Source of the DNA: Flavobacterium panacis
GTDB lineage: Bacteria; Bacteroidota; Bacteroidia; Flavobacteriales; Flavobacteriaceae
Direction of reading: 5' to 3'
Length of the DNA: 64,000 bases
Assembly: GCF_024649945.1 (NCBI RefSeq)
Contig: NZ_JANKMS010000017.1
Location: 1-64,000 of the forward strand
In this document: piece by piece, positions 7,704-15,511 of the stretch
How the letters are laid out: each line of letters starts with the position of its first letter
How positions within the stretch are numbered: position 1 is the first letter of the stretch
Made by a program: the position numbers and the translations under genes
The notes under the pieces: model-generated
Told to the model about the DNA's origin: nothing
The model's input: only the letters and a program-made list of their open reading frames with translations
The model's database searches: none

Positions 7704-8675
7704 TTATAGATTTTCAACCAAAATCCAAGCATCTGGATTTTCGCCTTTTTGTATTTCTCTTTGAGCTTGTTCAGCTTCTTTCATTGTAGCATAACTTCCG
7801 TACAAAACAGGAAATAAGCCGTGTTTATTTTCTCCAAGCATTCTAGCTTTGAAACCATCTTTAATCAATTGGTTATAAGCTTTTCTTGCATTTTGTTCAC
7901 TTCTAAATGCTCCAGCCATAATGTGATAAGGCATCGTCGGTTCAGCAGTTTCAACTTTAGCAGAATCTACAGAAAGTGTTACTGCAGGAAGTGGACTTTT
8001 GATAAAGAAAGTAGCCTCTTGAATTTTATTTTGAACTTTTTTCTGAACTGCCTGTTCTACAACAAGTGTTTGGTTGTCAATTTGATTTTGGTATAATGGA
8101 TAACCGATACTTCCTGTAATTCCAAGTCCTAAAACAAGAATTGCAGCATAACGCAAGAAAGGATTTGAAGACTTAGTTTCTTCGTCATTAGAATCTAATA
8201 AAACAACGTCTTTTTCTTTTGCAGCAATCTTTTCGATTTTTTTCTCGAAAACCTCTTTTTTCACCATTGGAGAAACAAAAGGACTTAATCCAAAAGAAGT
8301 TGCCAGATAATTGGTCTGATCGTTTGGCGTGAAAATAATATTGCTTTCAGAGTTTAAACGCAATTCTCCAATATTTTTTAAAGAAATTACGCCATCTTCT
8401 TCTAATGTTTTTTTCCAGTTTAAAACTTCAAATGCAATAGCACTTACAGCAAAACCATAAGAAGTTTTTTCTGCTTGAGCGATATGATTTGCTAACAATC
8501 CGTCATTATTTTTTAAACGACTATTGAAAGAAAGTGTTTTTTTTGGAGGAAAAAACGAATTAGTACTTTGATTAAGTTGCGCTGAATGAATTTCGGTTAA
8601 AAACGCACCAAAACCTGGAACCGTTACACACTGATAACGATACAATAACTGAGAGATATATACTTCGATTTTCAT
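7704..8675 (-). CDS. HU-SPOR membrane protein (CCDC81-like HU domains plus SPOR domain)
   Basis: The N-terminal 130 or so residues (MKIEVYISQLLYRYQCVTVPGFGAF start) match the HU-like CCDC81-type module found in Bacteroidota proteins: a strand-rich start, then GELRLNSESNIIFTP. One transmembrane segment lies near residues 175-192 (YAAILVLGLGITGSIGYPLY). The last 75 residues form a SPOR domain (YHIMAGAFRSEQNARKAYNQ and later PVLYGSYATMKEAEQAQ), which binds denuded septal peptidoglycan. The order suggests a cytoplasmic HU part and a periplasmic SPOR part, linking the cytoplasm with the division site. A promoter (8681-8709) ends only 5 bases before the start codon, so the mRNA may be leaderless. 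Confidence 0.85.
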   Translation of the reverse strand: MKIEVYISQLLYRYQCVTVPGFGAFLTEIHSAQLNQSTNSFFPPKKTLSFNSRLKNNDGLLANHIAQAEKTSYGFAVSAIAFEVLNWKKTLEEDGVISLKNIGELRLNSESNIIFTPNDQTNYLATSFGLSPFVSPMVKKEVFEKKIEKIAAKEKDVVLLDSNDEETKSSNPFLRYAAILVLGLGITGSIGYPLYQNQIDNQTLVVEQAVQKKVQNKIQEATFFIKSPLPAVTLSVDSAKVETAEPTMPYHIMAGAFRSEQNARKAYNQLIKDGFKARMLGENKHGLFPVLYGSYATMKEAEQAQREIQKGENPDAWILVENL

Positions 8676-8680
8676 AATAG

Positions 8681-8709
8681 CAAAGTTATGGAACGAGCAT
8701 AGTTATCAA
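8681..8709 (-). promoter_or_regulatory. Promoter TTG-N18-TAACTTTG of the HU-SPOR gene
   Basis: Read on the minus strand, TTG (8709-8707), 18 bases, then TAACTTTG (8688-8681) fit the Bacteroidota -33/-7 consensus. The start codon begins at 8675, 5 bases past the -7 element, leaving no room for a ribosome-binding leader. Confidence 0.65.
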
Positions 8710-8912
8710 AATTTTATTCACAATTTTTATTAACAATTGAGTTTTATTTTTAGATTATTCTTTTTCAGATATTTAGAACTGTGTTTTTAGAAGAAGATAA
8801 ATCTTATACAATTTTTGTAGTATATTTTATTAAGAAATTACTTTGTTTTATTGATATTTGCACTTCGAAAATGGTGAAAATATTTTTCTATTTTACATAA
8901 TGTTTTAAGAAA

Positions 8913-10013
8913 ATGAACGAACAGGAATTATTTTATCTTTTGGCTTTGCTAAAGATTGATGGAGTGGGAGATATAATCGGGAAAAAATTATTGAGTTCAT
9001 TTGGTGATGCATCGTCCATTTTTAGAGCCAAAAGTAGTCAGCTTGCTGCAATAGATGGAGTTGGAACAGTTTTATTAAAAAATTTGAAAGATAAAAGCGT
9101 ATTTGAAAAGGCCGAGAAAGAACTGTCTTTTATAGAAAATAACAAAATACAGGTTTCTTTTTTTCAGGATGAAAGTTATCCAGATCGCTTAAAACATTGT
9201 ATTGATGCACCCATTTTAATTTTTACTGCGGGAAATATCGATTTTAAGAATAAAAGATTAATCAGCATTGTGGGTACACGGCAGATTACTTCTTATGGAA
9301 TAGAATTTTGCCGAAAACTTATTGAAGATTTAGCGCCTTTAAATCCGGTTATTGTCAGCGGTTTTGCCTATGGAGTTGACATAGTTGCCCATCAGGCTGC
9401 AATGGATTATAATCTTCAGACGATTGGAGTTTTAGCTCATGGACTAAATCAGATTTATCCCAAATCTCACAAAAAGTACATGGCGAGGATGGAGGAAAAT
9501 GGAGGTTTTATAACAGAGTTTTGGAGTGATTCTAATCCTGATAAAGAGAAGTTTGTTCGTCGAAACCGAATTGTAGCGGGAATGACCGAAGCAACAATTG
9601 TTATTGAATCTGCCGATAGAGGCGGATCACTCATTACAGCCAATATGGCAAATGAATATAATCGAGATGTTTTTGCTGTACCAGGAAGAGTTACTGATAA
9701 ATTCAGTCAGGGTTGTAATAGTTTGATTAAAACACAGAAAGCAAACGTTTTAACTAATGCAGCTGATTTGGTCTATATGTTAAATTGGGATATCAAGGAA
9801 AAGCCAAAGACAATTCAGAAACAGCTTTTTGTTGAGTTGGAACCTGAAGAGCAAAAAATATATGATTTTTTACAATTAAACGGAAAGGAATTGCTTGATA
9901 GTATTGCAATTCAATGTGATTTCCCCATTTTTAAAATGTCTTCGATTTTAATTAATATGGAATTGAAAGGTGTTATAAGACCGCTTCCAGGAAAACTTTT
10001 TGAAGTAATTTAA
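8913..10013 (+). CDS. dprA: DNA-processing protein DprA (Smf)
   Basis: DprA binds single-stranded DNA during uptake and loads RecA. The 366-residue protein has an N-terminal helix-hairpin-helix-like segment (residues about 5-65, LLALLKIDGVGD and LAAIDGVGTVLL), the Rossmann core starting with SIVGTRQITSYG and containing VSGFAYGVD, then FVRRNRIVAGM and SADRGGSLITANMANEYNRD, and a C-terminal winged-helix part. All family hallmarks are intact. It is transcribed away from the HU-SPOR gene across a 237-base spacer. Confidence 0.95.
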   Translation: MNEQELFYLLALLKIDGVGDIIGKKLLSSFGDASSIFRAKSSQLAAIDGVGTVLLKNLKDKSVFEKAEKELSFIENNKIQVSFFQDESYPDRLKHCIDAPILIFTAGNIDFKNKRLISIVGTRQITSYGIEFCRKLIEDLAPLNPVIVSGFAYGVDIVAHQAAMDYNLQTIGVLAHGLNQIYPKSHKKYMARMEENGGFITEFWSDSNPDKEKFVRRNRIVAGMTEATIVIESADRGGSLITANMANEYNRDVFAVPGRVTDKFSQGCNSLIKTQKANVLTNAADLVYMLNWDIKEKPKTIQKQLFVELEPEEQKIYDFLQLNGKELLDSIAIQCDFPIFKMSSILINMELKGVIRPLPGKLFEVI

Positions 10014-10029
10014 CGCAGAAAATCTTATT

Positions 10030-10152
10030 TTATTTTTTGGTAAAATGTTTATACAATCGATATAAAATGTATATCAGAAGTACTCCAAAAAAGATATTTA
10101 GGAGTTGAAATAAGTAGGATGGAACATCGTAGTTTTCAATATATTTATCCAT
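10030..10152 (-). CDS. Small membrane protein, 40 residues
   Basis: An open frame from ATG (10152-10150) to TAA encodes 40 residues: an acidic N-terminus (MDKYIENYDVPSY), one hydrophobic segment (LFQLLNIFFGVLLIYILYRL) and a basic tail (YKHFTKK). The charge pattern suits a single-span protein. The start is preceded on its strand by AAATTTAAAAAAG, an A-rich context like that of other genes here. It fills an otherwise empty spacer between dprA and the trpS terminator. No family recognised; coding status is an inference from composition. Confidence 0.5.
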   Translation of the reverse strand: MDKYIENYDVPSYLFQLLNIFFGVLLIYILYRLYKHFTKK

Positions 10153-10215
10153 CTTTTTTAAATTTAAAGGATTAATTTATATGAAGTTACGAAAAAATAT
10201 TTGCCTTGAAATAAA

Positions 10216-10248
10216 AAACGTTGACCAATTTTAAACTGATCAACGTTT
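10216..10248 (-). terminator. Terminator after trpS
   Basis: AAACGTTGA pairs with TCAACGTTT, and on the minus strand the stem is followed by TTTTATTTC. It lies about 30 bases past the trpS stop codon. Confidence 0.75.
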
Positions 10249-10276
10249 GTTTTTTGGTGTGAAAGTGAATTACGGT

Positions 10277-11251
10277 TTATTTTCCAAAACCAAGAACTTC
10301 TCTCACTTTTGCTAAAACACCATCAGCAATTACAGAAGCTTTTGAAGCGCCTTTTTTCAATAAAGCATCTACCTCTTCTAAGTTGTTGATGTAGTAATTA
10401 TATTTCTCTCTTTCTGTTTTAAATTTTTCTGTAATCAATTCAAACAAAGCTTGTTTCGCATGACCATAACCATAATTTCCGCCTAAATAATTGGCTCTCA
10501 TTTGGGCAATTTGTTCCTCGTTTCCTAACAGAGAATAAATAGCAAATGCATTACAAGTATCTGGATTTTTTGGATCTTCAAGTGGAGTACTATCTGTTTC
10601 AATACTCATGACTTGTTTGCGTAATGCTTTATCATCAAGAAAAATATTAATGATATTATTGGCAGATTTACTCATTTTTCCTCCGTTTGTTCCCGGAATC
10701 AACATAATGTTTTCCTGAATTTTTGCTTCAGGAAGCACAAACGTTTCACCCATTTGGTGATTGAAACGAGAAGCCACATCACGCGTAATTTCTAAATGCT
10801 GTAACTGATCTTTTCCAACTGGAACAAATTCAGCATCATACAATAAAATATCGGCAGCCATTAACATCGGATAAGTAAAAAGACCAGCGTTAACATCGTC
10901 TAAACGATCTGCTTTATCTTTAAAAGAATGTGCTAAAGTCAATCTTTGAAAAGGGAAGAAGCAGCTTAAATACCAGGTCAATTCAGTAGTTTGAACCACA
11001 TCAGATTGTCTATAAAATGTTACTTTTTCAGGATTTAAACCACACGCAAGCCAAGCAGCTGCTGTACTGTAAGTATTGTCTCTTAAAGTTTTTCCGTCTT
11101 TAATCTGAGTAATTGAATGTAAATCAGCAATAAACAAATAAGATTCGTTTGCCGGATCATTTGATAATTCAATTGCCGGAATAATTGCTCCTAATAAATT
11201 TCCTAAATGTGGTGTTCCTGTACTTTGAACACCAGTAAGTATTTTTGCCAT
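10277..11251 (-). CDS. trpS: Tryptophan-tRNA ligase
   Basis: This class I synthetase charges tRNA(Trp). The start at the ATG 11251 gives the usual N-terminus MAKILTGVQSTGTPHLGN; extending to a TTG two codons upstream is not needed. The HIGH-type signature is PHLGN (residues 14-18) and the KMSKS loop is KMSKSANN near residue 195. At 324 residues it has the length of the bacterial TrpRS family. The gene is single, with a terminator downstream. Confidence 0.96.
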   Translation of the reverse strand: MAKILTGVQSTGTPHLGNLLGAIIPAIELSNDPANESYLFIADLHSITQIKDGKTLRDNTYSTAAAWLACGLNPEKVTFYRQSDVVQTTELTWYLSCFFPFQRLTLAHSFKDKADRLDDVNAGLFTYPMLMAADILLYDAEFVPVGKDQLQHLEITRDVASRFNHQMGETFVLPEAKIQENIMLIPGTNGGKMSKSANNIINIFLDDKALRKQVMSIETDSTPLEDPKNPDTCNAFAIYSLLGNEEQIAQMRANYLGGNYGYGHAKQALFELITEKFKTEREKYNYYINNLEEVDALLKKGASKASVIADGVLAKVREVLGFGK

Positions 11252-11342
11252 TCTCAATTTTTTACTAAATGCAAATGTCGTAATGTTTTTTCTAACCGCT
11301 AAGTAACGCGAAGATTTTTTTTGTTTGTTTTACGTTGTGTAG

Positions 11343-11422
11343 GTTACGCAGAGTTCGCGGAGTTATTTTCGCAGAGTACGCTGAGTTTTTTAGAGTTTTT
11401 ATATTTTTTGGAGATCACAGAG
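11343..11422. repeat. Left inverted-repeat arm beside the GxxExxY gene
   Basis: From 11343 (GTTACGCAGAG) to 11395 the sequence is almost the exact reverse complement of 11941-11996; only a TT/AA change and a small difference at the inner end are visible in about 50 bases. A weaker inner match ending in CACAGAG extends the arm to about 11422. The unit is made of CGCAGAG/CGCGGAG words. Confidence 0.85.
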
Positions 11423-11438
11423 ATTATTTTAGATGGAC

Positions 11439-11816
11439 TTATAAATTATTTGCAACTCTTCTGATTCCGTTTTTGAGGAGAGATTCATTGAAATTTATTA
11501 GTAATCCAAGTTTGTAATTACCTAATTTAATATAGGTTAAGGTTTGTGCTAGATGATTTACTGTGAGAGATTCAACGGCTTTAATTTCAATTACGAATTT
11601 GTTTTCAACCAATAAATCAATTCGATAACCGCAGTCTAATTGTATTTCTTCAAAGACCAAAGGCATCGGTTTTTCTTTCTCAACAATAAGTCCACATTGC
11701 TTGATTTTATAAAACAAACATTCTTTATAAACATTTTCCAACAATCCCGGCCCAAGTGTCCTATGAACTTGAATAGCTAAGCCAATTATGATTGTTGAGA
11801 TTTCATTTTCATTCAT
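11439..11816 (-). CDS. GxxExxY protein (PD-(D/E)xK nuclease-like)
   Basis: The 125-residue protein carries the naming motif GLLENVY (G24, E27, Y30) and a PD-(D/E)xK-like core: D67 in YRIDLL and EIK at residues 77-79, after a strand VENKFVIEIKAV. The family is widespread in Bacteroidota and related phyla; to my knowledge no function is established. The gene is isolated, with the stop codon only about 17-45 bases from one arm and the start about 95-125 bases from the other arm of a long inverted repeat. A -7-like TAATTTTG occurs on its strand at 11866-11859. The arrangement suggests a mobile or repeat-linked unit. Confidence 0.85.
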   Translation of the reverse strand: MNENEISTIIIGLAIQVHRTLGPGLLENVYKECLFYKIKQCGLIVEKEKPMPLVFEEIQLDCGYRIDLLVENKFVIEIKAVESLTVNHLAQTLTYIKLGNYKLGLLINFNESLLKNGIRRVANNL

Positions 11817-11911
11817 GACAGATTTGTTATTTTAACGAATAATTTCGTATAAAAATATCAAAATTACTCAAGATGAGAAATCTTTTTTGAAAAAAAGATT
11901 AGAGACTTTCA

Positions 11912-11996
11912 AAAACTCTGTGAACTCATGCTTAAGCATTCTCTCAAAAAAAACTCAGCGTACTCTGCGAAAATAACTCCGCGTTCTCTGCGTAAC
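11912..11996. repeat. Right inverted-repeat arm beside the GxxExxY gene
   Basis: The 11941-11996 segment, reverse complemented, reads as the left arm at 11343-11395 with about 95% identity. CTCTGTG at 11922-11928 matches the inner CACAGAG of the left arm. No target-site duplication is seen outside the arms. Confidence 0.85.
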
Positions 11997-12049
11997 AAAA
12001 AAGCAACAATTGTTTTATCCAACCAATAAAATTATCCATTTCTCTTTCT

Positions 12050-12057
12050 TACATTTG
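12050..12057 (+). promoter_or_regulatory. Promoter -7 element TACATTTG next to the plsC start
   Basis: TACATTTG fits TAnnTTTG and ends 5 bases before the ATG at 12063. The -33 region has no exact TTG (a TTA is near). If used, the mRNA would be nearly leaderless. Confidence 0.4.
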
Positions 12058-12062
12058 ATTCT

Positions 12063-12809
12063 ATGAAAATATTTAAAATTGCTTTTTGGATTCTTTGGCG
12101 CATTTGGTTTTACGTCTTAATGGCGGTTCCGATATTGATTATGTTGCCGTTTTTATTGATTTCTATTATTTCAGAAAAAGGATATCCGTATTTTTTTAAA
12201 ATGGCCCGAATATGGGCAAAATTTATCCTTTTCGGAATGGGCTTTTATTATACCGTTAAACGCGAAGAAAAGCTTATTAGAGGCAAAAGTTACATGATTG
12301 TGGCCAATCATACCTCGATGACCGATATTATGCTTATGTTGGCCTTAATTAGAAATCCTTTTGTTTTTGTTGGGAAAAAGGAATTGGTAAAAATTCCTTT
12401 ATTCGGATTTTTCTACAAAAGAACCTGTATTCTAGTGGATAGAAATTCATCCAAAAGTAAAAATGAAGTTTTCAAAAGAGCACAAAGTCGATTAAACCAA
12501 GGCCTAAGTATTTGTATTTTCCCTGAAGGCGGTGTTCCAGATGATGAAAGTATTTTGTTAGACGAGTTCAAAGATGGAGCTTTTAGATTGGCAATCGATC
12601 ATCAAATTCCAATTGTTCCAATTGTTTTCCCAGATAATAAAGAACGTTTTTCGTATACTTTTTTAAGCGGAAGTCCTGGAAGAATGCGTGCGCGAATTCT
12701 TCCTTTTATAGAAACGAAAGGTGTAACCATTGATCATAGAAAAGAGCTTAAAGATCAGGTTAGAAGTTTAATATACAATGGTTTACTAGATTTTCAAAAA
12801 ACAAAATAG
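12063..12809 (+). CDS. 1-acyl-sn-glycerol-3-phosphate acyltransferase (PlsC family), copy 1
   Basis: PlsC enzymes add the second acyl chain to lysophosphatidic acid at the inner membrane. Of the 248 residues, the first 60 hold two hydrophobic stretches that anchor the protein. The catalytic NHTSMTD motif has His83 and Asp88, and the acceptor-binding motif FPEGG is near residue 154. A second PlsC-type protein is encoded at 57262-58008, with which it shares only the motifs by eye. Which of the two is the main PlsC cannot be decided from sequence. Confidence 0.88.
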   Translation: MKIFKIAFWILWRIWFYVLMAVPILIMLPFLLISIISEKGYPYFFKMARIWAKFILFGMGFYYTVKREEKLIRGKSYMIVANHTSMTDIMLMLALIRNPFVFVGKKELVKIPLFGFFYKRTCILVDRNSSKSKNEVFKRAQSRLNQGLSICIFPEGGVPDDESILLDEFKDGAFRLAIDHQIPIVPIVFPDNKERFSYTFLSGSPGRMRARILPFIETKGVTIDHRKELKDQVRSLIYNGLLDFQKTK

Positions 12810-12828
12810 ACCAACATTCTGTAAATTT

Positions 12829-12868
12829 AAAAGCCGGTAGATTATTCAATCTACCGGCTTTTTTTGAA
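12829..12868 (+). terminator. Terminator after plsC copy 1
   Basis: The stem AAGCCGGTAGAT / ATCTACCGGCTT with a 6-base loop is followed by TTTTT. Confidence 0.85.
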
Positions 12869-12896
12869 TTAAAAACCCCCTATTTTTATTCAAAAG

Positions 12897-13001
12897 TTAT
12901 CTGTGAATGATCTTTTCTGAAATAAAACGTAATACTTTTTTAAATTTCAATTTGGTTTTTCTTCGGTTTTTATTGTACAACAATTCCATTTTTTCTTTCA
13001 T
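12897..13001 (-). CDS. Possible basic micro-protein, 34 residues
   Basis: An ATG-to-TAA frame encodes 34 residues, 15 of them Lys or Arg (MKEKMELLYNKNRRKTK... RFISEKIIHR). No family is recognised. The high Lys content follows partly from the A/T-rich DNA, so it may be chance. Confidence 0.25.
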   Translation of the reverse strand: MKEKMELLYNKNRRKTKLKFKKVLRFISEKIIHR

Positions 13002-13127
13002 GGTTAAAAATATTAATGGTTGATAATAAAGAGTTTAATAGTAACTCAAGTTAACGTCACATTAGTATAGATGAAGAAAAACAAAAAAGGTTGCGTTGGA
13101 AAATAAAAAAAGTAAAAAAAATTTGAT

Positions 13128-13163
13128 AAAAATCCGTTAGTACCCAATTACTAACGGATTTTA
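13128..13163. terminator. Isolated terminator-like hairpin
   Basis: AAAATCCGTTAGT pairs with ACTAACGGATTTT around an 8-base loop. It is flanked by A-rich and T-rich ends, so it could work on either strand, but no gene ends next to it except the small ORF ending at 12897 on the other side. It may end an unannotated small transcript. Confidence 0.55.
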
Positions 13164-13304
13164 ATTCAAATAACCAACCAATGTAAATTCTAAAAAAAAC
13201 TCCAAATTGATATATGGCTTACCAATTTTGAGACCTGTTTTTTATATAGATGTTGGTTTCGTGAAAAGGTTGCGTCTGATTTTTACTTTTTTAAAAATAA
13301 AAAA

Positions 13305-13335
13305 AGTCCGATAGATTTTTATAATCTATCGGACT
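13305..13335 (-). terminator. Terminator after recA
   Basis: AGTCCGATAGATT pairs perfectly with AATCTATCGGACT (13323-13335). On the minus strand the stem is followed by a T-run (TTTTTTATTTTT). It lies 32 bases past the recA stop. Confidence 0.85.
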
Positions 13336-13366
13336 CAGAAATAGTCTTTTTTCAACTTATATCAAA

Positions 13367-14374
13367 TTAAGCATTAGCTAATTCTTTGATATGTTCTTTA
13401 ATCTTAATTTCCAGTTCTTCAGCAAGTTCTGGATTATCTTTAATCAAAGTTTTAACAGCGTCACGACCTTGTCCTAATTTAGTATCACCATAGCTAAACC
13501 AAGATCCTGCTTTTTTAACGATGTCAAATTCAACAGCTAAATCTAAGATTTCACCTGTTTTGGAAACTCCTTCTCCGTACATAATATCGAATTCAGCAGT
13601 TTTAAAAGGTGGCGCCACTTTGTTTTTAACAATTTTAACTTTTGTTCTGTTTCCAATTACGTTTTCACCGTCTTTAATTTGAGCAGAACGACGAATATCT
13701 AAACGAACAGAAGCGTAGAATTTTAATGCGTTACCTCCAGTTGTAGTTTCTGGATTTCCGAACATTACACCAATTTTCTCACGCAGCTGGTTGATAAAGA
13801 AAACAGTACAATTTGTTTTACTGATAGTTCCAGTAAGTTTTCTTAATGCTTGAGACATTAAACGTGCGTGAAGACCCATTTTAGAATCTCCCATTTCACC
13901 TTCAATTTCGCTTTTTGGAGTCAAGGCAGCAACAGAGTCAATAACCACAATATCAATAGCTCCAGAACGTATTAAGTTTTCAGCAATTTCTAATGCCTGC
14001 TCTCCGTTGTCTGGTTGAGAAATGATTAAATTCTCAATATCAACATTTAATTTTTCAGCATAGTTTCTATCAAATGCATGCTCCGCATCGATGAAAGCAG
14101 CGATACCACCAGCTTTTTGAGCTTCTGCAATTGCGTGAAGCGTCAAGGTAGTTTTTCCAGAAGATTCTGGACCATATATTTCAATAATTCTTCCTTTTGG
14201 GTAACCATTAACTCCAAGAGCTAAATCAACACCTAGTGAGCCAGAAGAAATCGTTTCTACTTCTACAATGGCTCTGTCGCCCATTTTCATTACGGTTCCT
14301 TTTCCGTAGGTTTTGTCAAGTTTATCAAGCGTTAATTGCAGCGCTTTTAATTTGGCTTCTTTGTCTGAACTCAT
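13367..14374 (-). CDS. recA: Recombinase RecA
   Basis: RecA forms filaments on single-stranded DNA, drives strand exchange and triggers LexA cleavage. In 335 residues the Walker A motif GPESSGKT is at 68-75, the Walker B region reads IDIVVIDSVAAL, and the DNA-binding loops GEMGDSKMGLHARLMSQALR and INQLREKIGVMFGNPETTTG are intact. The C-terminal acidic tail is shorter than in E. coli. A long A/T-rich upstream spacer (14375-14517) separates it from the thioesterase, which is also on the minus strand. Confidence 0.98.
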   Translation of the reverse strand: MSSDKEAKLKALQLTLDKLDKTYGKGTVMKMGDRAIVEVETISSGSLGVDLALGVNGYPKGRIIEIYGPESSGKTTLTLHAIAEAQKAGGIAAFIDAEHAFDRNYAEKLNVDIENLIISQPDNGEQALEIAENLIRSGAIDIVVIDSVAALTPKSEIEGEMGDSKMGLHARLMSQALRKLTGTISKTNCTVFFINQLREKIGVMFGNPETTTGGNALKFYASVRLDIRRSAQIKDGENVIGNRTKVKIVKNKVAPPFKTAEFDIMYGEGVSKTGEILDLAVEFDIVKKAGSWFSYGDTKLGQGRDAVKTLIKDNPELAEELEIKIKEHIKELANA

Positions 14375-14451
14375 TTTTTTCTAAATATCTAAATTATTAT
14401 TTTGCTTTCCGGATAAAAATAAGAAAATTCTTCCGTAAAAATATTGATCTG

Positions 14452-14468
14452 TTTTACAATTTGTAAAA
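14452..14468. promoter_or_regulatory. Near-palindrome upstream of recA
   Basis: TTTTACAATTTGTAAAA is a 17-base near-palindrome 80 bases upstream of the recA start codon. It could be an operator for a dimeric regulator, such as an SOS repressor, but no flavobacterial LexA box is firmly known to me that it matches. Confidence 0.25.
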
Positions 14469-14517
14469 TTACTTCTTTTTTCGAAGTTTGATTGTTCCAA
14501 ATTGTCACAAAATCGTT

Positions 14518-15027
14518 CTATAGAAATAAAGCCTTTAATTCTGTCGCATCAGAAGGTTTTATCTTTCCTGCCAAAAGTAAACTCAATTGTTTACGACGAA
14601 GAGCAGCATCAAAACGCTGAATTTCAATTTCTGTTTCTGGAACAATTGGCGGTACTTCAACTGGTCTTCCCGTATCGTCTACAGCAACGAAAGTATAAAT
14701 GGCTTCGTTTGCTTTTGTTCTATTTCCAGATTCGCGGTCTTCTACCCAGACATCAATAAATACTTCCATTGAACTTTTGAAGGATCTCGAAACTTTTGCT
14801 TCGACAGTTACAACGCTTCCAAGCGAAATTGCTCTGTTAAAAGCAACGTGATTTACAGAAGCTGTCACTACAATTCGGCGTGAATGTCTTCGGGCTGCAA
14901 TACTTGCCGCGCGATCCATTCGGGCTAATAATTCGCCACCAAAAAGATTGTTTAAAGGATTAGTTTCGCTCGGTAAAACTAAGTCAGTTAAAATAGTTAG
15001 AGATTCTGAAGGATGTTTTGGATTCAT
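14518..15027 (-). CDS. Acyl-CoA thioesterase (hotdog fold)
   Basis: The 169-residue protein is a single hotdog-fold domain of the acyl-CoA hydrolase type (YciA/BFIT group): NPLNNLFGGELLARMDRAAS is the conserved helix region with the catalytic Asn/Asp area, followed by RRIVVTASVNHVAFNRAISL. These enzymes release CoA from acyl-CoA. Chain-length preference is not visible. It is on the same strand as holB and doxX but 92 bases behind doxX. Confidence 0.88.
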   Translation of the reverse strand: MNPKHPSESLTILTDLVLPSETNPLNNLFGGELLARMDRAASIAARRHSRRIVVTASVNHVAFNRAISLGSVVTVEAKVSRSFKSSMEVFIDVWVEDRESGNRTKANEAIYTFVAVDDTGRPVEVPPIVPETEIEIQRFDAALRRKQLSLLLAGKIKPSDATELKALFL

Positions 15028-15055
15028 TTTTTTGAATAATAAATTTGTTTTTGAT

Positions 15056-15077
15056 GTCCAATCAATTGGACTTTTTT
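15056..15077 (+). terminator. Hairpin with T-run between doxX and the thioesterase
   Basis: GTCCAAT pairs with ATTGGAC around a 2-base loop and is followed by TTTTTT on the plus strand. The neighbouring genes run on the minus strand, where there is no T-run, so its role is unclear. Confidence 0.3.
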
Positions 15078-15119
15078 CGCCATAATAACTTTAGGCTTAT
15101 TTTTAAAAAATTGAGGTTG

Positions 15120-15503
15120 TTAATTCAACCAATAAACAGCTATCACAGCTGGTATGAAATAGATCACAATGGTTCTCGCTCCATCATAATCTTTTGCTAG
15201 TCTTTGTCCGAAAAGCATCATTAACAAAGAAATACAAGAAAAAATGGCGCCATACAATCCAAATTCTCTTCCGTTATTTGTGAATAATTGAATTCCTCCA
15301 ACAACACATAAAATTCCAGAAATTAATTCTACAATTAAAAGATGCATTAACGCCAACGGAACGTGATTTTTTAATTTCGTTTTAGAAAAATGTTCTTTAA
15401 GCCAGCTTACATTATCATTCCAGTAAAATATTTTTTCATAACCTGACTGTAAGAAAGTTAAAGCTAGAAAAGCTAAAATTAAGATTGAGGCAACATTGTT
15501 CAT
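15120..15503 (-). CDS. DoxX-family membrane protein
   Basis: The 127-residue protein has four hydrophobic segments (starting near residues 5, 48, 75 and 108) and the N-terminal region SGYEKIFYW, as in DoxX-like inner-membrane proteins. The biochemical role of the family is poorly defined. It starts 8 bases after the holB stop, so the two are probably one operon. Confidence 0.75.
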   Translation of the reverse strand: MNNVASILILAFLALTFLQSGYEKIFYWNDNVSWLKEHFSKTKLKNHVPLALMHLLIVELISGILCVVGGIQLFTNNGREFGLYGAIFSCISLLMMLFGQRLAKDYDGARTIVIYFIPAVIAVYWLN

Positions 15504-15511
15504 TTTGAAGT

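Larger units (their letters stand above)
12863..13366. other. 504-base spacer between plsC and recA
   Basis: This A/T-rich spacer holds a possible 34-residue basic ORF (minus strand, 12897-13001), a hairpin at 13128-13162, two copies of AAAAGGTTGCGT (near 13085 and 13264), and the recA terminator. No larger gene is visible in any frame. Confidence 0.6.

Noticed and set aside
11335..11517. 60-residue plus-strand ORF over the GxxExxY arm
   Set aside because: Made of the repeat arm and the 3' end of the GxxExxY gene read antisense; no independent support.
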